Made by a program: the position numbers and the translations under genes. 64,000 nt of DNA from Doris montereyensis (taxonomy: Eukaryota > Mollusca > Gastropoda > Nudibranchia > Dorididae): assembly GCA_037039925.1 (NCBI GenBank), contig JAXRKP010000382.1, positions 172,501 to 236,500 on the forward strand, read 5' to 3'. The notes beneath the pieces are model-generated. The model worked only from the letters and a program-made list of their open reading frames with translations, did not search any database and was not told the origin of the DNA. Positions 50,431-62,549 of this stretch are shown here, one piece after another. Every line of letters starts with the position of its first letter. Position 1 is the first letter of the stretch.

Positions 50431-52329
50431 AAAGCTACTAAACTCAAAATCGAGAAACTAAATAAACCAGTAGTAAAACAGGTATACCAATCTAGGATAA
50501 AAAGATTTATCAGTGAAAAACATATGGATCTGAATGATAGCACAATAGAAGAAAAGTGGCAGATGTATAAAGAAACACTCCTCAGTTGTACTGAAGAGAT
50601 CTGTGGTAGGAAACAAATTAAAGAAGATAGGAAAAGAACAGCATGGTGGAATGAGAATGTCAAGATTAAGATCAAAGAAAAGAAGGATGCCTGGAAGAAA
50701 TACTTGCAAACAAAGAGACCAGAGGATAGGATAGATTACGTGAATTAAAGAACTATCGCCAAAGAGGAAATGAAGAAAGCAAAACAGGAACAATGGGAAG
50801 AGTTTGGACAAAGACTCCAAGAAAGCTATCAAGGAAATCAAAAGTTGTTCTGGGGGCAATGAAGAGCATGCCCAATACGACAAATTAAGAATGTTAAAGG
50901 AGAAATAATGAAAGAAGACAGCCAAATCATGGAAACATGGCGAAAGCATTTTCCCCAATTACATAATCCCTCCACAATGTATGAAACAAGGGTAAAGATC
51001 AATTAATAAGAGTATCAAGTAATCCAGAGGAGACAGCTGACGATGTAGATATATCAGTGCAAGAAATCCAAACAGCTATATAAGAAAAGTGAAATTAGGG
51101 AAAGCCCCAGGAGCAGATCAAGTTTATCCAGAAATTATTAAAAACCAAGGCAGAGAGCCAGACAAACTACTACATGCAATATGCCAACAAGCATGGAAAT
51201 CCAAACAGGTGCCAGATGACTGGAAAAAGGGACAGTAGTACCAATACATAAGAAAGGATCAACTATGGAATGCTCAAACTATAGAGGCATATCACTACTT
51301 AGCATTCCAGGAAAAGTATATGCCAGGATACTGGAAATGAGACTAAGGAAAAGAGTAGAGGATCAGATTGAAGAGCATCAGAGTGGATTTAGACCAGGAA
51401 GAAGTGTACGAGACCACATATTTACAATTAGACAAATAATAGAAAAATTCCTTGAGAGAAACATTGACTTGCACCTGTGTTTTATTGATTCAGTCGCAAA
51501 GGCATCCTCAAAAATGAAGAAAATGAATGTAGGTATGTGGAAACTCAAACCAGTAAATGTATCAATGCTTTCATTTGCCGATGATTTAGTTCTGTTTGGA
51601 AAATCAGAAAGTGACCTTCAGTCGAATATCAACATTATGAACAATGAACTAAATAAAAGAGGAATGAGAGTAAATGCAAGGAAAACCAATACAATGCTAG
51701 TAACTAGGGAAGCTAAAACACAAAATCTTAAATTCGGCAGGGAGTATTTAGAACAAGTTCAAAGCTACAATTATTTAGGAGTAATGATTAACCCAGAGGG
51801 AAAACTAAGAAAAGAAATCAGCCAGAGAATCAAAAAGGCAAGTGCAATATATAACCATCTAAGGTAAGCAAGAATTGTCAACAAAAACCAAATGACACGG
51901 CAGTATATAATACAGTTTATTGTCCTTCTCTCCTCTATAGCAGCGAAACTTGGACTTTTAGACAGTAGAGAATACAGTAGAGTACAGGCAGCTGAAATGA
52001 AATATCTAAGAAGAGTAGTAGGGAAAACTAAAACAGACAAAATCAGAAACACAACAATAAGAGATCAAACCAAAGCAGATGGTATAAAAACTAAGATAGA
52101 AACAAATCAATTGAGATGGTTTGGGCATGTAAACAGAATGAATGACAATAGAATAGCTAAATCAGTATACAGTGCTAAAGCCCAAGGTAAAAGACCAAAA
52201 GGCAGACCTCGGAGAAAGTGGGAAGAAGTTAAAAAAGAGGCATTGAAACATAGAAATTTAACTTTTTTGGAAGGAAACAGAAAATGCCAGGACAGGGCAT
52301 CCTGGAGAAAGATCATCTCAGGCATCTGA
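50430..52329 (+). pseudogene. Reverse transcriptase region of RTE copy 2
   Basis: A linker (50374-50748) and broken RT N-terminal blocks lead into NYRGISLLSIPGKVYARILE and HQSGFRPGRSVRDHIFTIRQ. HLCFID then jumps directly to SVAKASSKMKKM, so the A-F-D Asp block and G-V-R-Q-G-C-T-L-S-P block present in copy 1 are absent. SFADDLVLFGKSESD remains. The last frame (51892-52329) carries QLRWFGHVNRMNDNRIAKSV, KGRPRRKWEEV and ends ASWRKIISGI. It cannot encode an active polymerase. Confidence 0.85.
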
Positions 52330-52449
52330 ACCCATACACTGAAAGGTAGAATGAGAACTGATAAAGAAAGAAAGAAAGAAAGTTCCTTTTATTTACCCTC
52401 CTTGCTATCAGGTATTTGATTTGAAGGAATAAAATAAATAAATAAACAA

Positions 52450-52580
52450 ATTAAATAAAGGGGGGTAGGTTTTACTCAACAAAAAAAAAAAAAAAATATT
52501 CAACCTGCCAGAGTTTAAAACCACGACCTTTTGGTTGAGAGGACGTTACCTTGCCTCTGGATTGCCAAATCCCCCAAAGT
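52450..52580 (-). mobile_element. SINE family B, 5' half
   Basis: The minus strand has GGCAATCCAGAGGCAAGGTA (box A-like), GTCGTGGTTTTAAACTCTGG (decayed box B) and GTTGAGTAAAACCTACCCCC, matching the 5' half of the 19.2-kb copy. A poly-T/poly-A run sits in the middle. Confidence 0.65.
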
Positions 52581-53072
52581 TTCAAAACATGAGACTGAGA
52601 TTTACAAACATAAATACCAAAGTAAGAAAAAACCCATCTAGGATATGTCTCACCATATGTACATTTTATTCTCGTGACATTATGGTCAAAGTATTGTGAA
52701 AATAAATAACATAATGTTTCATAGGCAATGCACAGTTCAGCAAGCAGAAAAGAGAAATTTAATCAACAAAGTTATTGAGGTGAGCAATCATAATAATAAT
52801 AATAATAATAATAATAATCAAAGGACATGCTACTATCGCTCAAATACACAACTTTTAACATGTTTTATTTTATGAAGAGGCGTTTTGACCCTGCATCTAT
52901 CTGAGATTGAAAATGGAAAAAGAAAATTGTTGGTAATTGAGCTCAGTGTGAGCTTAAAAAAAAGAAAAACTTAGAAAATAAAAATTATTTTGAGAGAAAA
53001 GGTAAGCAAAAATCGATCCATGAGAAACCTGAAACTAACACTGTAAAGAGCTACCAACTGCCGCCATCATCA

Positions 53073-53178
53073 CATCATGAGAACTTCAGTAATACTGTAA
53101 TAACACATATTGTGTCATGAGAACTTCACTAATAGTGTAATAACACATATTATTGGATCATGAGAACTTCAGTAATAC
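53073..53178. repeat. ~43-bp tandem repeat, 2.5 units
   Basis: TCATGAGAACTTCAGTAATA and CTGTAATAACACATATT recur twice, plus a partial unit that abuts the mariner-type left end. Confidence 0.85.
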
Positions 53179-53181
53179 CTA

Positions 53182-53720
53182 CTGAGCCCCAAAAAAACGA
53201 ACCGGGAAAATATTAATAAAATCAAAACAATGCAAGATTTTAAGTTGAAACTTAGTACACCCTTTTAATAGTCATGCAGAAGGATTACCTGAAAATATCA
53301 CGTCAAACTGGCAATTTGAACAGGAAATATCAGACTTTTTTAAAAATTATACTCGAAATGGTGTACTCGTAAACACAATTTTGAGCAAGAGTCGAAAAGT
53401 GCCACAGAACCTTGTGACAATGACCTAAAGGAATTTGCTGTATCTCGTCTGAAATAATGGTTTTCAGTTCTTTTACATTTGTAAAGTTAAGTGAATAAAG
53501 ATTGTCCTTCAACTTCAAGTATCCCCAAGGGTAGGAATCAAGGGTATTGAGATCAGGACTGTGGGAAGCCCAGATGTTGGGTATAAAGCGACTAATCGCC
53601 CTCTTGGCGAATTGAAATGAGACCCACTGCCTTACACTTACACAAATTGCTGTGTGTGGCGTGACATCGTGGGTTGAAACCACTGACGTCTCATGTTAAC
53701 TTTCTTCTTTTTCAGGGCGA
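53182..53720 (-). pseudogene. Tc1/mariner-type transposase relic
   Basis: The minus-strand frame 53330-53683 begins STHDVTPHTA, continues RQWVSFQFAKRAISRF, then SHSPDLNTLDSYPWGYLK and LKTIISDEIQQI. These correspond to the second (H-D) and third (S-P-D-L-x-x-L-D) catalytic blocks of DDE transposases of the IS630/Tc1/mariner group, separated by 42 residues. The N-terminal half with the first Asp and the DNA-binding domain is missing. CTGAGCCCC preceded by TA at 53180 looks like the intact terminal end next to the TA target. The other end is truncated near 53.7 kb. Confidence 0.7.
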
Positions 53721-54729
53721 GCCAAAACTTTTCAAGCATATGAATGTATCTTTTAAATGTCACTGTGACAGTGATCCCCACTTTATCTTCAAACCAAAAA
53801 CAAAACCATGTTGTTTAATTCTAAAGTTGGCATAAGTATAAATCTACAGAACGCTTTCCGGTTGACTAAAATTACTTCAGTTCAAAGGAGGTGTATATTA
53901 GACGCAAACTATCTAAGCTGTTGACATTTTCCCCAGGTTCGTTTTGTTTTGTTTTGGGATCACCTGGTACTACTGGTAGAATCATAATCACATTGTGTCA
54001 TCAGACTTTTTATTCTAAACTGGCATCATTTTATACGTACACATGTACATTTACAATCAATCAGCTCCCTCTTGCATACAATCGATGATTGGAATCAAAA
54101 GACATACACTACAGAGATGGAAATGTGTCAAAACGAATCTATATAATATTAATTATACAACAGATTAGCAGATGCAGACAATGGCATTTGTTTTGTTTAA
54201 AAAGTCTTAATTTACCACTGCTCAACAACCGTCATATTGTTTTTACTTGTTTGTAGCATTGGTAGACTTGACAACCATGTGGCAGCACAAACCATTCTTA
54301 CCTCTATCTATGTACAGATATTTATCCAATTTTTTACACAAATACACTGGACACAAGTTAACACACAGTGCCATTCAGCTGTGTTTTATCAATTGTATAA
54401 TTGGCTATACACCTTTAGAACAAAAACAAAAAAAAGGACTAATTTTTTTGGGTCCTTTCTTTAAAAAAGAAAACAACTTAAGAGAGTTTCCCTGCATTCA
54501 TATCAATAACATCTAAACCGTCCAAATAAGAAAAGTGAGATGTTTTAAATGAAACTAATTTGTGCACAAGTATCTGACATAAAATTAGAAAGACTTTTCT
54601 CCTTTCTCTCTCTCTCTCAAAACACTAAATCATAAATCTGATGTAACAATTTATGAAAAAATGTACATGGGAAAGAAAGAAAAAAAGGTTTTGTTCAGTC
54701 CGCTCATCCATGTCCGGTATATGTTGTTG

Positions 54730-55690
54730 TTTCATTGGAATTTACCCTTTCCGCCAGGTGTGGTGAACTAAAGGTGAATGAAGAGGTAACAGTAAGATGA
54801 AAGACATGTGTGAGTTAAGGGAAAGAAGCAGGGCCTACCGTAAGAACCCATCTGCCCAGCACCCGTGTCTGGCATTATAAGCAATACAACCTTGGTGAAG
54901 TTGGCTTATTCATAATGTGGTGGTGCCTGGTTTCATTGAATTCTACAACCCCCCCCCCCACGTCCACCATACACGGCGTTCTCATTCAGGATGAATTAAG
55001 ACGGAGCAGATGAATGAAAGACATTGTGAAAGAGTTAAAAGTTATATAAAGGAAAGAAGTAAGACCTACCAGCAAGACTTGTCAATTGCCCACGTGGTGG
55101 TGTTTTGAGTGGGCACGATTGTAAAATGCCAAAGGATGTTGAAAAGGCACTACTCATGGAGTCTGAGGGGCTTAGCACTAGACATACAGCCTACATAAAG
55201 TAGTTGATTTGTTTGTTTGTTTGTTTCATTGGAATTTACCATATCCACTGCATGCAGTAATCTCCTCAGGGTGAATTATTAAGACAAAATAACAAGATGA
55301 CAGAAAGATGTGAAGAGTGAAACGAAAGAAGTAGGGACCTACCAGTACGAGTAGCACCGACGTAAGATCAGGGCGGTGGTGAACATCACAGCAAGAGAAT
55401 CAAGCTACACATCCACTTTGAAAGTCATATGATAACTTCTGAATCTCTACACACTGAACTGTGGGCAAGCAAAGTAGTATAGGTACCCTGCAAACCGCCA
55501 TCAATTGGCTCTGGCACTTTCTGTCTGTAATATTCACAATCACACACACAAACAAAACACTACAAACCCACAAAATTTTTGTTTCATTGAACTCTAGCCC
55601 ACCAACCATGTGCAGTGATCTCAGGGTGAATAAGAAAGAGTGGGAGGAAAGAAGCAGAACCTACCAGTATCTAAAACCAACAGAGACCAC
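54730..55690 (+). repeat. Cluster of four family F copies, same strand
   Basis: Copies begin at about 54730, 54932, 55225 and 55578, each with TTTCATTG(A/G)A(A/T)T(T/C)TA then a CCA-x-x-x-TG-x-x-GTGAT-type core, GGGTGAAT(T/A)A, an AAGATGA-AGA block and GGGACCTACCAG-type end. Different decay in each argues against very recent tandem duplication. Confidence 0.7.
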
Positions 55691-55694
55691 ACAT

Positions 55695-58427
55695 AAAAAA
55701 AAAGAAAGAAAAAAAAAAGACCGAACCCTAAAATATTCCCTGCGCATGCTTTTTCATGTATTCCTTTGAAGTCGTTTGAATGTTTGATATAATAAGGAGG
55801 GAAAACATTTTAAAACATGGATGCAAATTCTGCTCTTCAGAGCTAATGGGTGTGATGATTGCAATATCTGACTGAACGGAAGGGACATTTTTCATAAAAG
55901 CATTTCTGACATTCAATTCAGCATAATCCATGACTAATTATCTACTTGTAAAAAATACATTTTGAGTCTCGAGAGAGAGAGTGGAGAGCAAACTTTGGAA
56001 TATTCTTAGAAATCAAAGTGTTGTAACTATTGGTCATGTCACAGTTTGAACAGTAGCTGATCCGTAAGAGACAACCAAGATATGATCAGACAATCATGAT
56101 AGCAACACATTAATTCACACAATGATTTAGTTCTCATCACGCCTCAATTCAATGCTTGTAATCATCAAAGGACAAAATGTACACAAATACACACACGCAT
56201 ATGAAACGAGACACACACTCTTTCATATTTGATTTTCTTTTTGTATCGGCACAATGAATTGAAAGGTTTTTTAAAACTTTGCACAACACAATGGAGTATA
56301 ACACGCCAAGGGGAAAAAAGCATCATTATGAACACGGACTTCATTCTTGCATAGGAAATGGAAATGTCATGTCATTATTGAAAATGACTGGTGACATCTC
56401 ATGTGTCATATACATTTAGGATTGGAATTTACTCAACCTGTTGATAAAGAGTAAATAAATGTGAATAGAAACCCAACCCAATCCAACAAATGAACATGGG
56501 CACTTTTCAATTTGCAATACACAAATCTATCTGTATACCGGTATACATTTATAATTTGAACATAATAATAATATTAATGATATAATTGAATATTGCTGGT
56601 AATATAATGAAATAACCAGAATTTTTCAGTTTCAACTTTTCTTATATTAAGCTCTAAAGATAGAATACCAAAGCAATAAACTCTTTATATATATTTTAAT
56701 GCATAATGTACAATGTGGTTGAAATTCAAGGTGAGACAGAAAGAAATCTGAAGAAAACACGTAAGACAAAAAATCAAATTGTTTCCGTATGCTTCTATAA
56801 CCAAAATACTAAATAAAAATAAAAACCTCAAGATCTAGAAATACTGCATCCCTTACAGTATACGATATTAATACCCCTTACACACTTACAGTATACGATT
56901 TATAGGAATAACTGCAATATCTTTGTTTTACATGACCAAAATATTCTACTTTTCTCCATATTTATAAGGTGGCATTTCAAATATAGCCTACATTAGACAT
57001 ATTCTTCCTCATTATTAAGAACAGAGAAAACAATTTAGATATGTTTCTTCTAATGAACACAGTTAATTAAAGAAAAAAATAATTAAAAATAATAAAAGAA
57101 TAAATGGTAATGCCTCATTGTACAGAGAATTTAAAACTGAAATCAGTGTGAATTTGACTGGATAGGATATAGGCAGAGCAGAAATAGATATTTCACATAC
57201 AATCAATAGTAAATCATTGCATATCGAATTACGGTTTCTGCTTTTTGTAGATCTTTAAATTGAGGAAAGATGCATTTCAGATGTTGTGTTGACCTCTCTC
57301 TTTGTCCCAAGAATATAATTAAAAAGAAACAAACATAATAAGATAAGAAAAAAGAGGAAGTAGGAGGAACCAGAAAAGCACTAACAAATTCCCAAGCACC
57401 TGAAAGTGCACTGACATAAAAGCTACTGTACTAGTCTATTACTTTTACCTCCTACTGGGTTAACGGGCACATCTTCTCAATAGCAACTGACCCGATATTC
57501 TGGCATTCTGGCAAGCTAAGTCTCAAACCTATTCTGCTTTTCTCCAGACAGGGATTATCCTCTGCAGATAGCCAGGTATACATTCACCCTTGATTCCTCA
57601 TATTCTTCTCTTTTACTTTTAACCATATTTTTACATCCCTAAAAACAACAATGTCTATAGGCAATTGACATCCTCTTTTGCTGGTTTTCATCCGTTTAAA
57701 CAGAGCACAAATCAATGGAAAGGTATAATTGTTTAAATGAAATACGGAAACATTTCAACACAATATTTATTATAAATTGTACACTCAAGTAGAATTCCAT
57801 AATGAAATGAAATATTAAATTTTTTAAAATAAACAAAGGAAAAGTAACAAAATGCCTTTTAAAATATGAAGAAACAAAGCCCCCCCCCCCCCCCAACCCC
57901 AAAACATTGACAACTAAAACACAAAAAGAAAAGGGTACATTTCAATCTTGTCAATATTTACATTGTACTTTTGTGCATTTTGTAACAAAGTCAAGAGAAC
58001 AAATGACGCCCATTCAACATCCAATCCAATAATAGTAAGAGTGGTGTAGAGGCATGGTGGACAATGCATAAAGCTGAAGAATAGAATACAAAAGCATGGC
58101 TCGGAATCAGTTTTGCTAGCAGATTGGGAGACAAAACAACTTTAAAATATCATATTGGAGATTTCAAAATAATTGTTATTTTAGAATATCCCTAAGATCC
58201 AACCTCCAACAGCAACAAAACTGCCCCCCCCCCTCCTGTATTATTCCAGGAGGAAAAGAATGTTCAGCATACAATACAAACAAACGAAATCAAGACAAAA
58301 TTACAATAAGATCAAACAAGCCTGATGGCGACAAGGGAATTTTTCGTCTAAAGTCAGAGGAAAGTCCAATCATACAATTTAAGTCACTTAGTGCTAATAC
58401 CAATGAAAACGTAAGAAAACAGACACA

Positions 58428-58479
<52 letters not shown>

Positions 58480-58920
58480 GAAAGAAAATGAAATAATACT
58501 TATTGACTAAATCAGTAATCTATGATTAATATAATATATGATCCACCATAATATTGAGATATAATATACATACTGATATATAACATCACAGGAACAGCCC
58601 TATTAATATTTGCAGAATATATGCCAACTTTTGATGGAATGACAAAAAACCTCTTCACCACAGGGCACATAGCTAACAGAAATATTCCTAAATCTCTCAT
58701 CCTCAATTAAAAGCACAAAGTACAAAGACCCTTTCTTCAAAAACATTTATTTGTTGGTGAAAATTCAGAAAGAGTCAACAAGACTGCAAAAAATAACTCA
58801 CAATCACTTTGATAAGAGTTGTACCACACTACACAATGATCAACAGATCCTGTGGTCAAAGAGAGTTAAACATGGTTAATAAAGAGAGAAGAGAGCATTC
58901 TGTCATTTTCACCTACCATT
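55695..58920. other. AT-rich interval without genes
   Basis: No exon or element was recognised. It includes a (TA)n tract at 58432-58473, a 17-base poly-C at about 57880-57896 and a CCCCCCCCC tract at 58225. The low density of recognisable repeats contrasts with the rest of the window. Confidence 0.5.
58432..58473. repeat. (TA)n microsatellite
   Basis: A pure TA tract ending TATACATATG. Confidence 0.95.
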
Positions 58921-58924
58921 CCCC

Positions 58925-59000
58925 TCTGAAAGATAAATAACAAGATGTAAAAGAGTGAAAAGATAGAAGAATGGCCTACCAACATCACCAGCCAATAACT
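58925..59000 (+). repeat. Family F 3' part
   Basis: TGAAAGATAAATAACAAGAT, AAAAGAGTGAAAAGATAGAA and GGCCTACCAACATCACCAGC match the family F tail. Confidence 0.5.
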
Positions 59001-60004
59001 CTTAATCAGCCTGACATCCAACAATTGCCGGCTAGAAAAATTGACGTAAAAAACATTTTCTTCAAACAAAATCCATTTCACTTTATCTGTAATTTGATGA
59101 TCAAAGCATTTGACTGTAGTACTAGTAGTAGTAAAGGGAATATTGTTGGTAGGGTTGTCGAGAGTACCACAATCTTTCCATTTTTCACTCTCTATCCATA
59201 GGCGTTAACTATAATATATACATATATAACACTAACAGTACATGTATAGTAGTAGAAACGGTAGCTTGTATTCCAACAAATGAGAAAGCTAGACATAGCA
59301 TTTATATCTTACATTTTGCACCCTGGAATGACAGGATCATAAGTTCAATTTTTCATCAATCAAATAAACATATCAGGGACCTATATTCAATATGTTCTCC
59401 TTTCAAATCGAACAACGAATCAAGAGTCATTGACCCTTATCTAAGCTCATTTTAGTGAGCTACGAGGCTGTATGTGCAAAGGCAAGTTTTGTTTTTGGAA
59501 TCTTTTTTTTAACAGCGACTTTCTCAAAACTAACCAAAGTGGACTTACGACCCTGCCATTCCAAGGCCACAATTTCTATTCAAAAGCAAAAGCTGTAATA
59601 ACCAATATAGCCAACAGCTACTGAAGAAGATATTTCTAGTCTTCATAGAATATATTCTCTCAGTGAAAGGCAGCACTAAAAAAACTATTTCATCAAAAAC
59701 AACCATTCTTCAATAGATACCGTACAGAAAACTCAACGTGATTTGCTTACAATTATTTGACACATTTCTTCTTCTTGCTTTGACTTTGATCAAAAGTTTA
59801 AGCTGTAATTGAATTGCATTACCTGGTACCACTTTTGAAACATGTTGTAGTATAGATTTTGACATCTTAGCAACCATACAATGCCCGGTTGCAATCTGGA
59901 GTAACCTACAAGGATTCATGAAAGGAAACCAAGCTTTGGACAATATTAATCTGTTTTATTTCCTACATATTGACTTTCCTAGTCAATGCATTGTTTTCCT
60001 CAAT

Positions 60005-60385
60005 CCTAGTCGCCAAAGTCATCAGCATCATGAGCCGTTCCGTCCTGGTTGTGGTTATTGGTCAACAAGTAGATCTCTCCATCTACCTCTGTCCTGGGCT
60101 ATAACTATAATTGTCTCCACATCTGTCCAACTGCATCCCATCCTATTCAGGTCAATGCTCATGTCTGTACTCCATGTGGACCTTGGTCTTACATCTTCTT
60201 CCTTTTCCTTGCGGGATCCATTTTAAGTTTTGCCTTGTTATGTTTGTTGCTGGTTTCCTCATAGTGTGCCCGATCCATCTCAATCTTCTTCTTTTGATTT
60301 CCAGCTATATATGCTGTTATTTTGTTTTCCTCCAGAGGTCTTCATTTCTTATTGTATCTGGCCAGTGGATCTTGAGTCACCAAAG
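60005..60385 (-). mobile_element. LINE C-terminal remnant
   Basis: The minus strand encodes RIGHTMRKPATNITRQNLKW, then IPQGKEEDVRPRSTW, STDMSIDLNRMGCSW and AQDRGRWRDLLVDQ. The order W/R-I-G-H, G-K-x-x-x-x-R-P-R-S-T-W, A-Q-D-R-x-R-W-R is the C-terminus of an RTE-like LINE. Upstream RT domains are absent, and the family differs from the 12.8/49.2-kb copies. Confidence 0.75.
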
Positions 60386-60389
60386 TACT

Positions 60390-62470
60390 TGAAATGAATT
60401 GTTTTATACTCCAATAAAGGCTTTGGTAGAGCGGTAGATCCATCTTCAATTCTCAGAACTAGCAATTTTTTTCACAGCTACTAGTCAGTACTAGTTGACC
60501 CAGGCAGCATCAGAAAGGTACTCTATTCAAATGTGGTGAAAGAAAAGTTTGACGTAGTAAATTATGGTGAACAACCATAAAATAGAATGCCGTGTGTGTG
60601 GCTATAGACAACCTGAACTCAACTCATTATTCTACCTCCCACACAGAGTACAGGATTTACATTGCATCATCTAATCATGCCCATGTGGTTGAATTAGAGT
60701 AAAGCCACTTCCTGGCAATATTCCAAACACAAGCAAACATTGTTCATGACAAAATTTGAACATACTTTTTTCTTTACATTTTTGTGTGTTACCATTCGGT
60801 GTCTGGGACAAATTTAAGACTTTGTAAGAAAAACACTCAGCGAGTAATATATTTTTTCATCTCGGAAAATAAAATAAATGTAAATCAAATAACACTAAAG
60901 CTAAAAAAAATAAAAATCTTTATTATCAATTAATTTTACCTGCTAATAATGATATACTTAACTAATATCTAAACAAAATCTTTTTGTTAGTGCTGCCTTT
61001 CTATTTGAATTTTGAGTCTCCAACAAAAATAATTTTGACTAAACTGGACAGAGGTAGCAATCTCTGTTTAAATAAATGCATTCATCAAGGTAGAAGAAAA
61101 TCGATAGCATCCTGAGAAAAAGCATGTGGGGCAATGTCTTCATGATGTAATAGCAAATAAAATAATCATAATTATTATAAAGAAATCTAGTGCTGATAAG
61201 CAAAAAAAAGAAAGAAGCAAATCCTGTTTTTCGTTTGTTTTTTATTATAGAAAAATGCAAAAAAAATCAGAGAGGCAAAACAAATTAAAATTAATCCAGA
61301 GTTTATTTTTGCATCGTCATAACAAATAATTACATGTATGCATATAACATAGTAAATTATTCACAACACTATTTACTGTTTCAAAATATCACAAAATATG
61401 GAAGAATTAATGGTGGTGGTAATGAAATGTAATGAACACAATAACTAAAAAAATTATGTTTTTTTTCTTAAATATAAAAGGTGTCATTAAAGATTGAAAT
61501 AAGATAAATACGACATTCATCCCTAATAACTGTTCAGATTAAAATATAATCTTGGCAAGAATAATAATTTTGAAATACTAAAGGAAATAAAAATGCATGC
61601 CCGTCTTTGGTTTTGGATATAAGTAGTATTTATAAGTACAAAACTTTTCTCTTTATTCATGAGGCAATATCAGAGCTCATTATCATAATATTCCCTAAAA
61701 GTTGTTCCGGATGTTTTTCAATTATTGATTCATAAAAGTCATTTATTTTAAACAAACTTATGGAATTTCCATTCTCCTTGAAATATTTAAAGGAAGAGAA
61801 GCCAGTTTCGACCAATTACAATTTGCTTTAAAACGACACTAGAGAGATACTTGCACACATGCACAAATAAATCTTTCTTTAAAAAAAAAACCCAAACAAC
61901 AACAATACGATTTGCTACAAAATCTAGTTATAATAATCATGCGACACACAAACGCACACGCACACACACAAACAGTATCATCAAGGAAGGCTGGTATTAT
62001 ATTAAACAAATCAGTCAGATACAAAAGGCTGGGGCAACGCCCGAAATGAATACTCTCTCTTCCTATTCATATTCTAATATATGTACACACACAATAATAA
62101 TTAGTTGGCACACAGTTGGATAATATAAAATAACAACCGTTTTGTGCCATAAAGGAAACAAAGAAGACAGGGAGAGAGTAGTAAGAGAATGACAGAAAGG
62201 GAGGGAGACCTATCAAAATCTCCATATTCAACACTACGAAACAAATCAAATAAGTCAACATATCATCCCCCCCCTCAAACAAATAACCCTACAAATGTAA
62301 CGCTGAGAACAAACACCCCAACCCAACCCTAAGACAAACAAGAAGAAAACAAAAAACAACAAACAAAAGAAAGAAACACAGAGAGGAGTAACTAGACAGT
62401 AAACACAAGTCTTATTGTAAACTGGACATGAGTAGCATTATTTCCCGAAACAGACTAGACAATTTGGGAG
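60390..62470. other. AT-rich interval, possible 3' UTR
   Basis: No element or exon was recognised. On the minus strand it would follow the candidate terminal exon at 62476-62547, so some could be its 3' UTR. Several AATAAA-like strings occur but none is decisive. A CA tract at 61950-61972 and a CACACA tract near 62083 are minor. Confidence 0.35.
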
Positions 62471-62475
62471 TCGCA

Positions 62476-62547
62476 CTAGCTGAAGTCGATTGGATCATGG
62501 ACTTGATGGCTTGAAGCACGGTGAAACATCCAAGGCATTTCTTGTGT
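62476..62547 (-). CDS. Candidate terminal coding exon, unknown gene
   Basis: On the minus strand a strong acceptor (CATTTTCTTTGTCTCACAG) is followed by a 72-base open stretch. In one frame it reads TQEMPWMFHRASSHQVHDPI then DFS and TAG. The residues are not low-complexity or repeat-derived. I do not recognise the protein. Upstream exons would lie beyond the right edge of the window. The call rests on splice-site quality and sequence texture only; a chance acceptor-like site is a real possibility. Confidence 0.3.
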   Translation of the reverse strand, partial: TQEMPWMFHRASSHQVHDPIDFS

Positions 62548-62549
62548 CT

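Larger units (their letters stand above)
49241..52382 (+). mobile_element. RTE-like LINE, copy 2
   Basis: Homologous to copy 1 from the 5' GGCAGTG-ACAGGTAAGCACCTG block to the 3' GAACTGATAAAGAAAGAAAG tail, without the 1-kb insert. The 5' UTR has three ~68-bp repeats (49301-49503). The element is about 3.1 kb. No convincing target duplication was seen. Frameshifts split the ORF, and an internal deletion removes the RT catalytic core. Confidence 0.88.

Noticed and set aside
55461..55769. 102-codon plus-strand frame
   Set aside because: Overlaps a family F copy and A-rich tracts; no family recognised.
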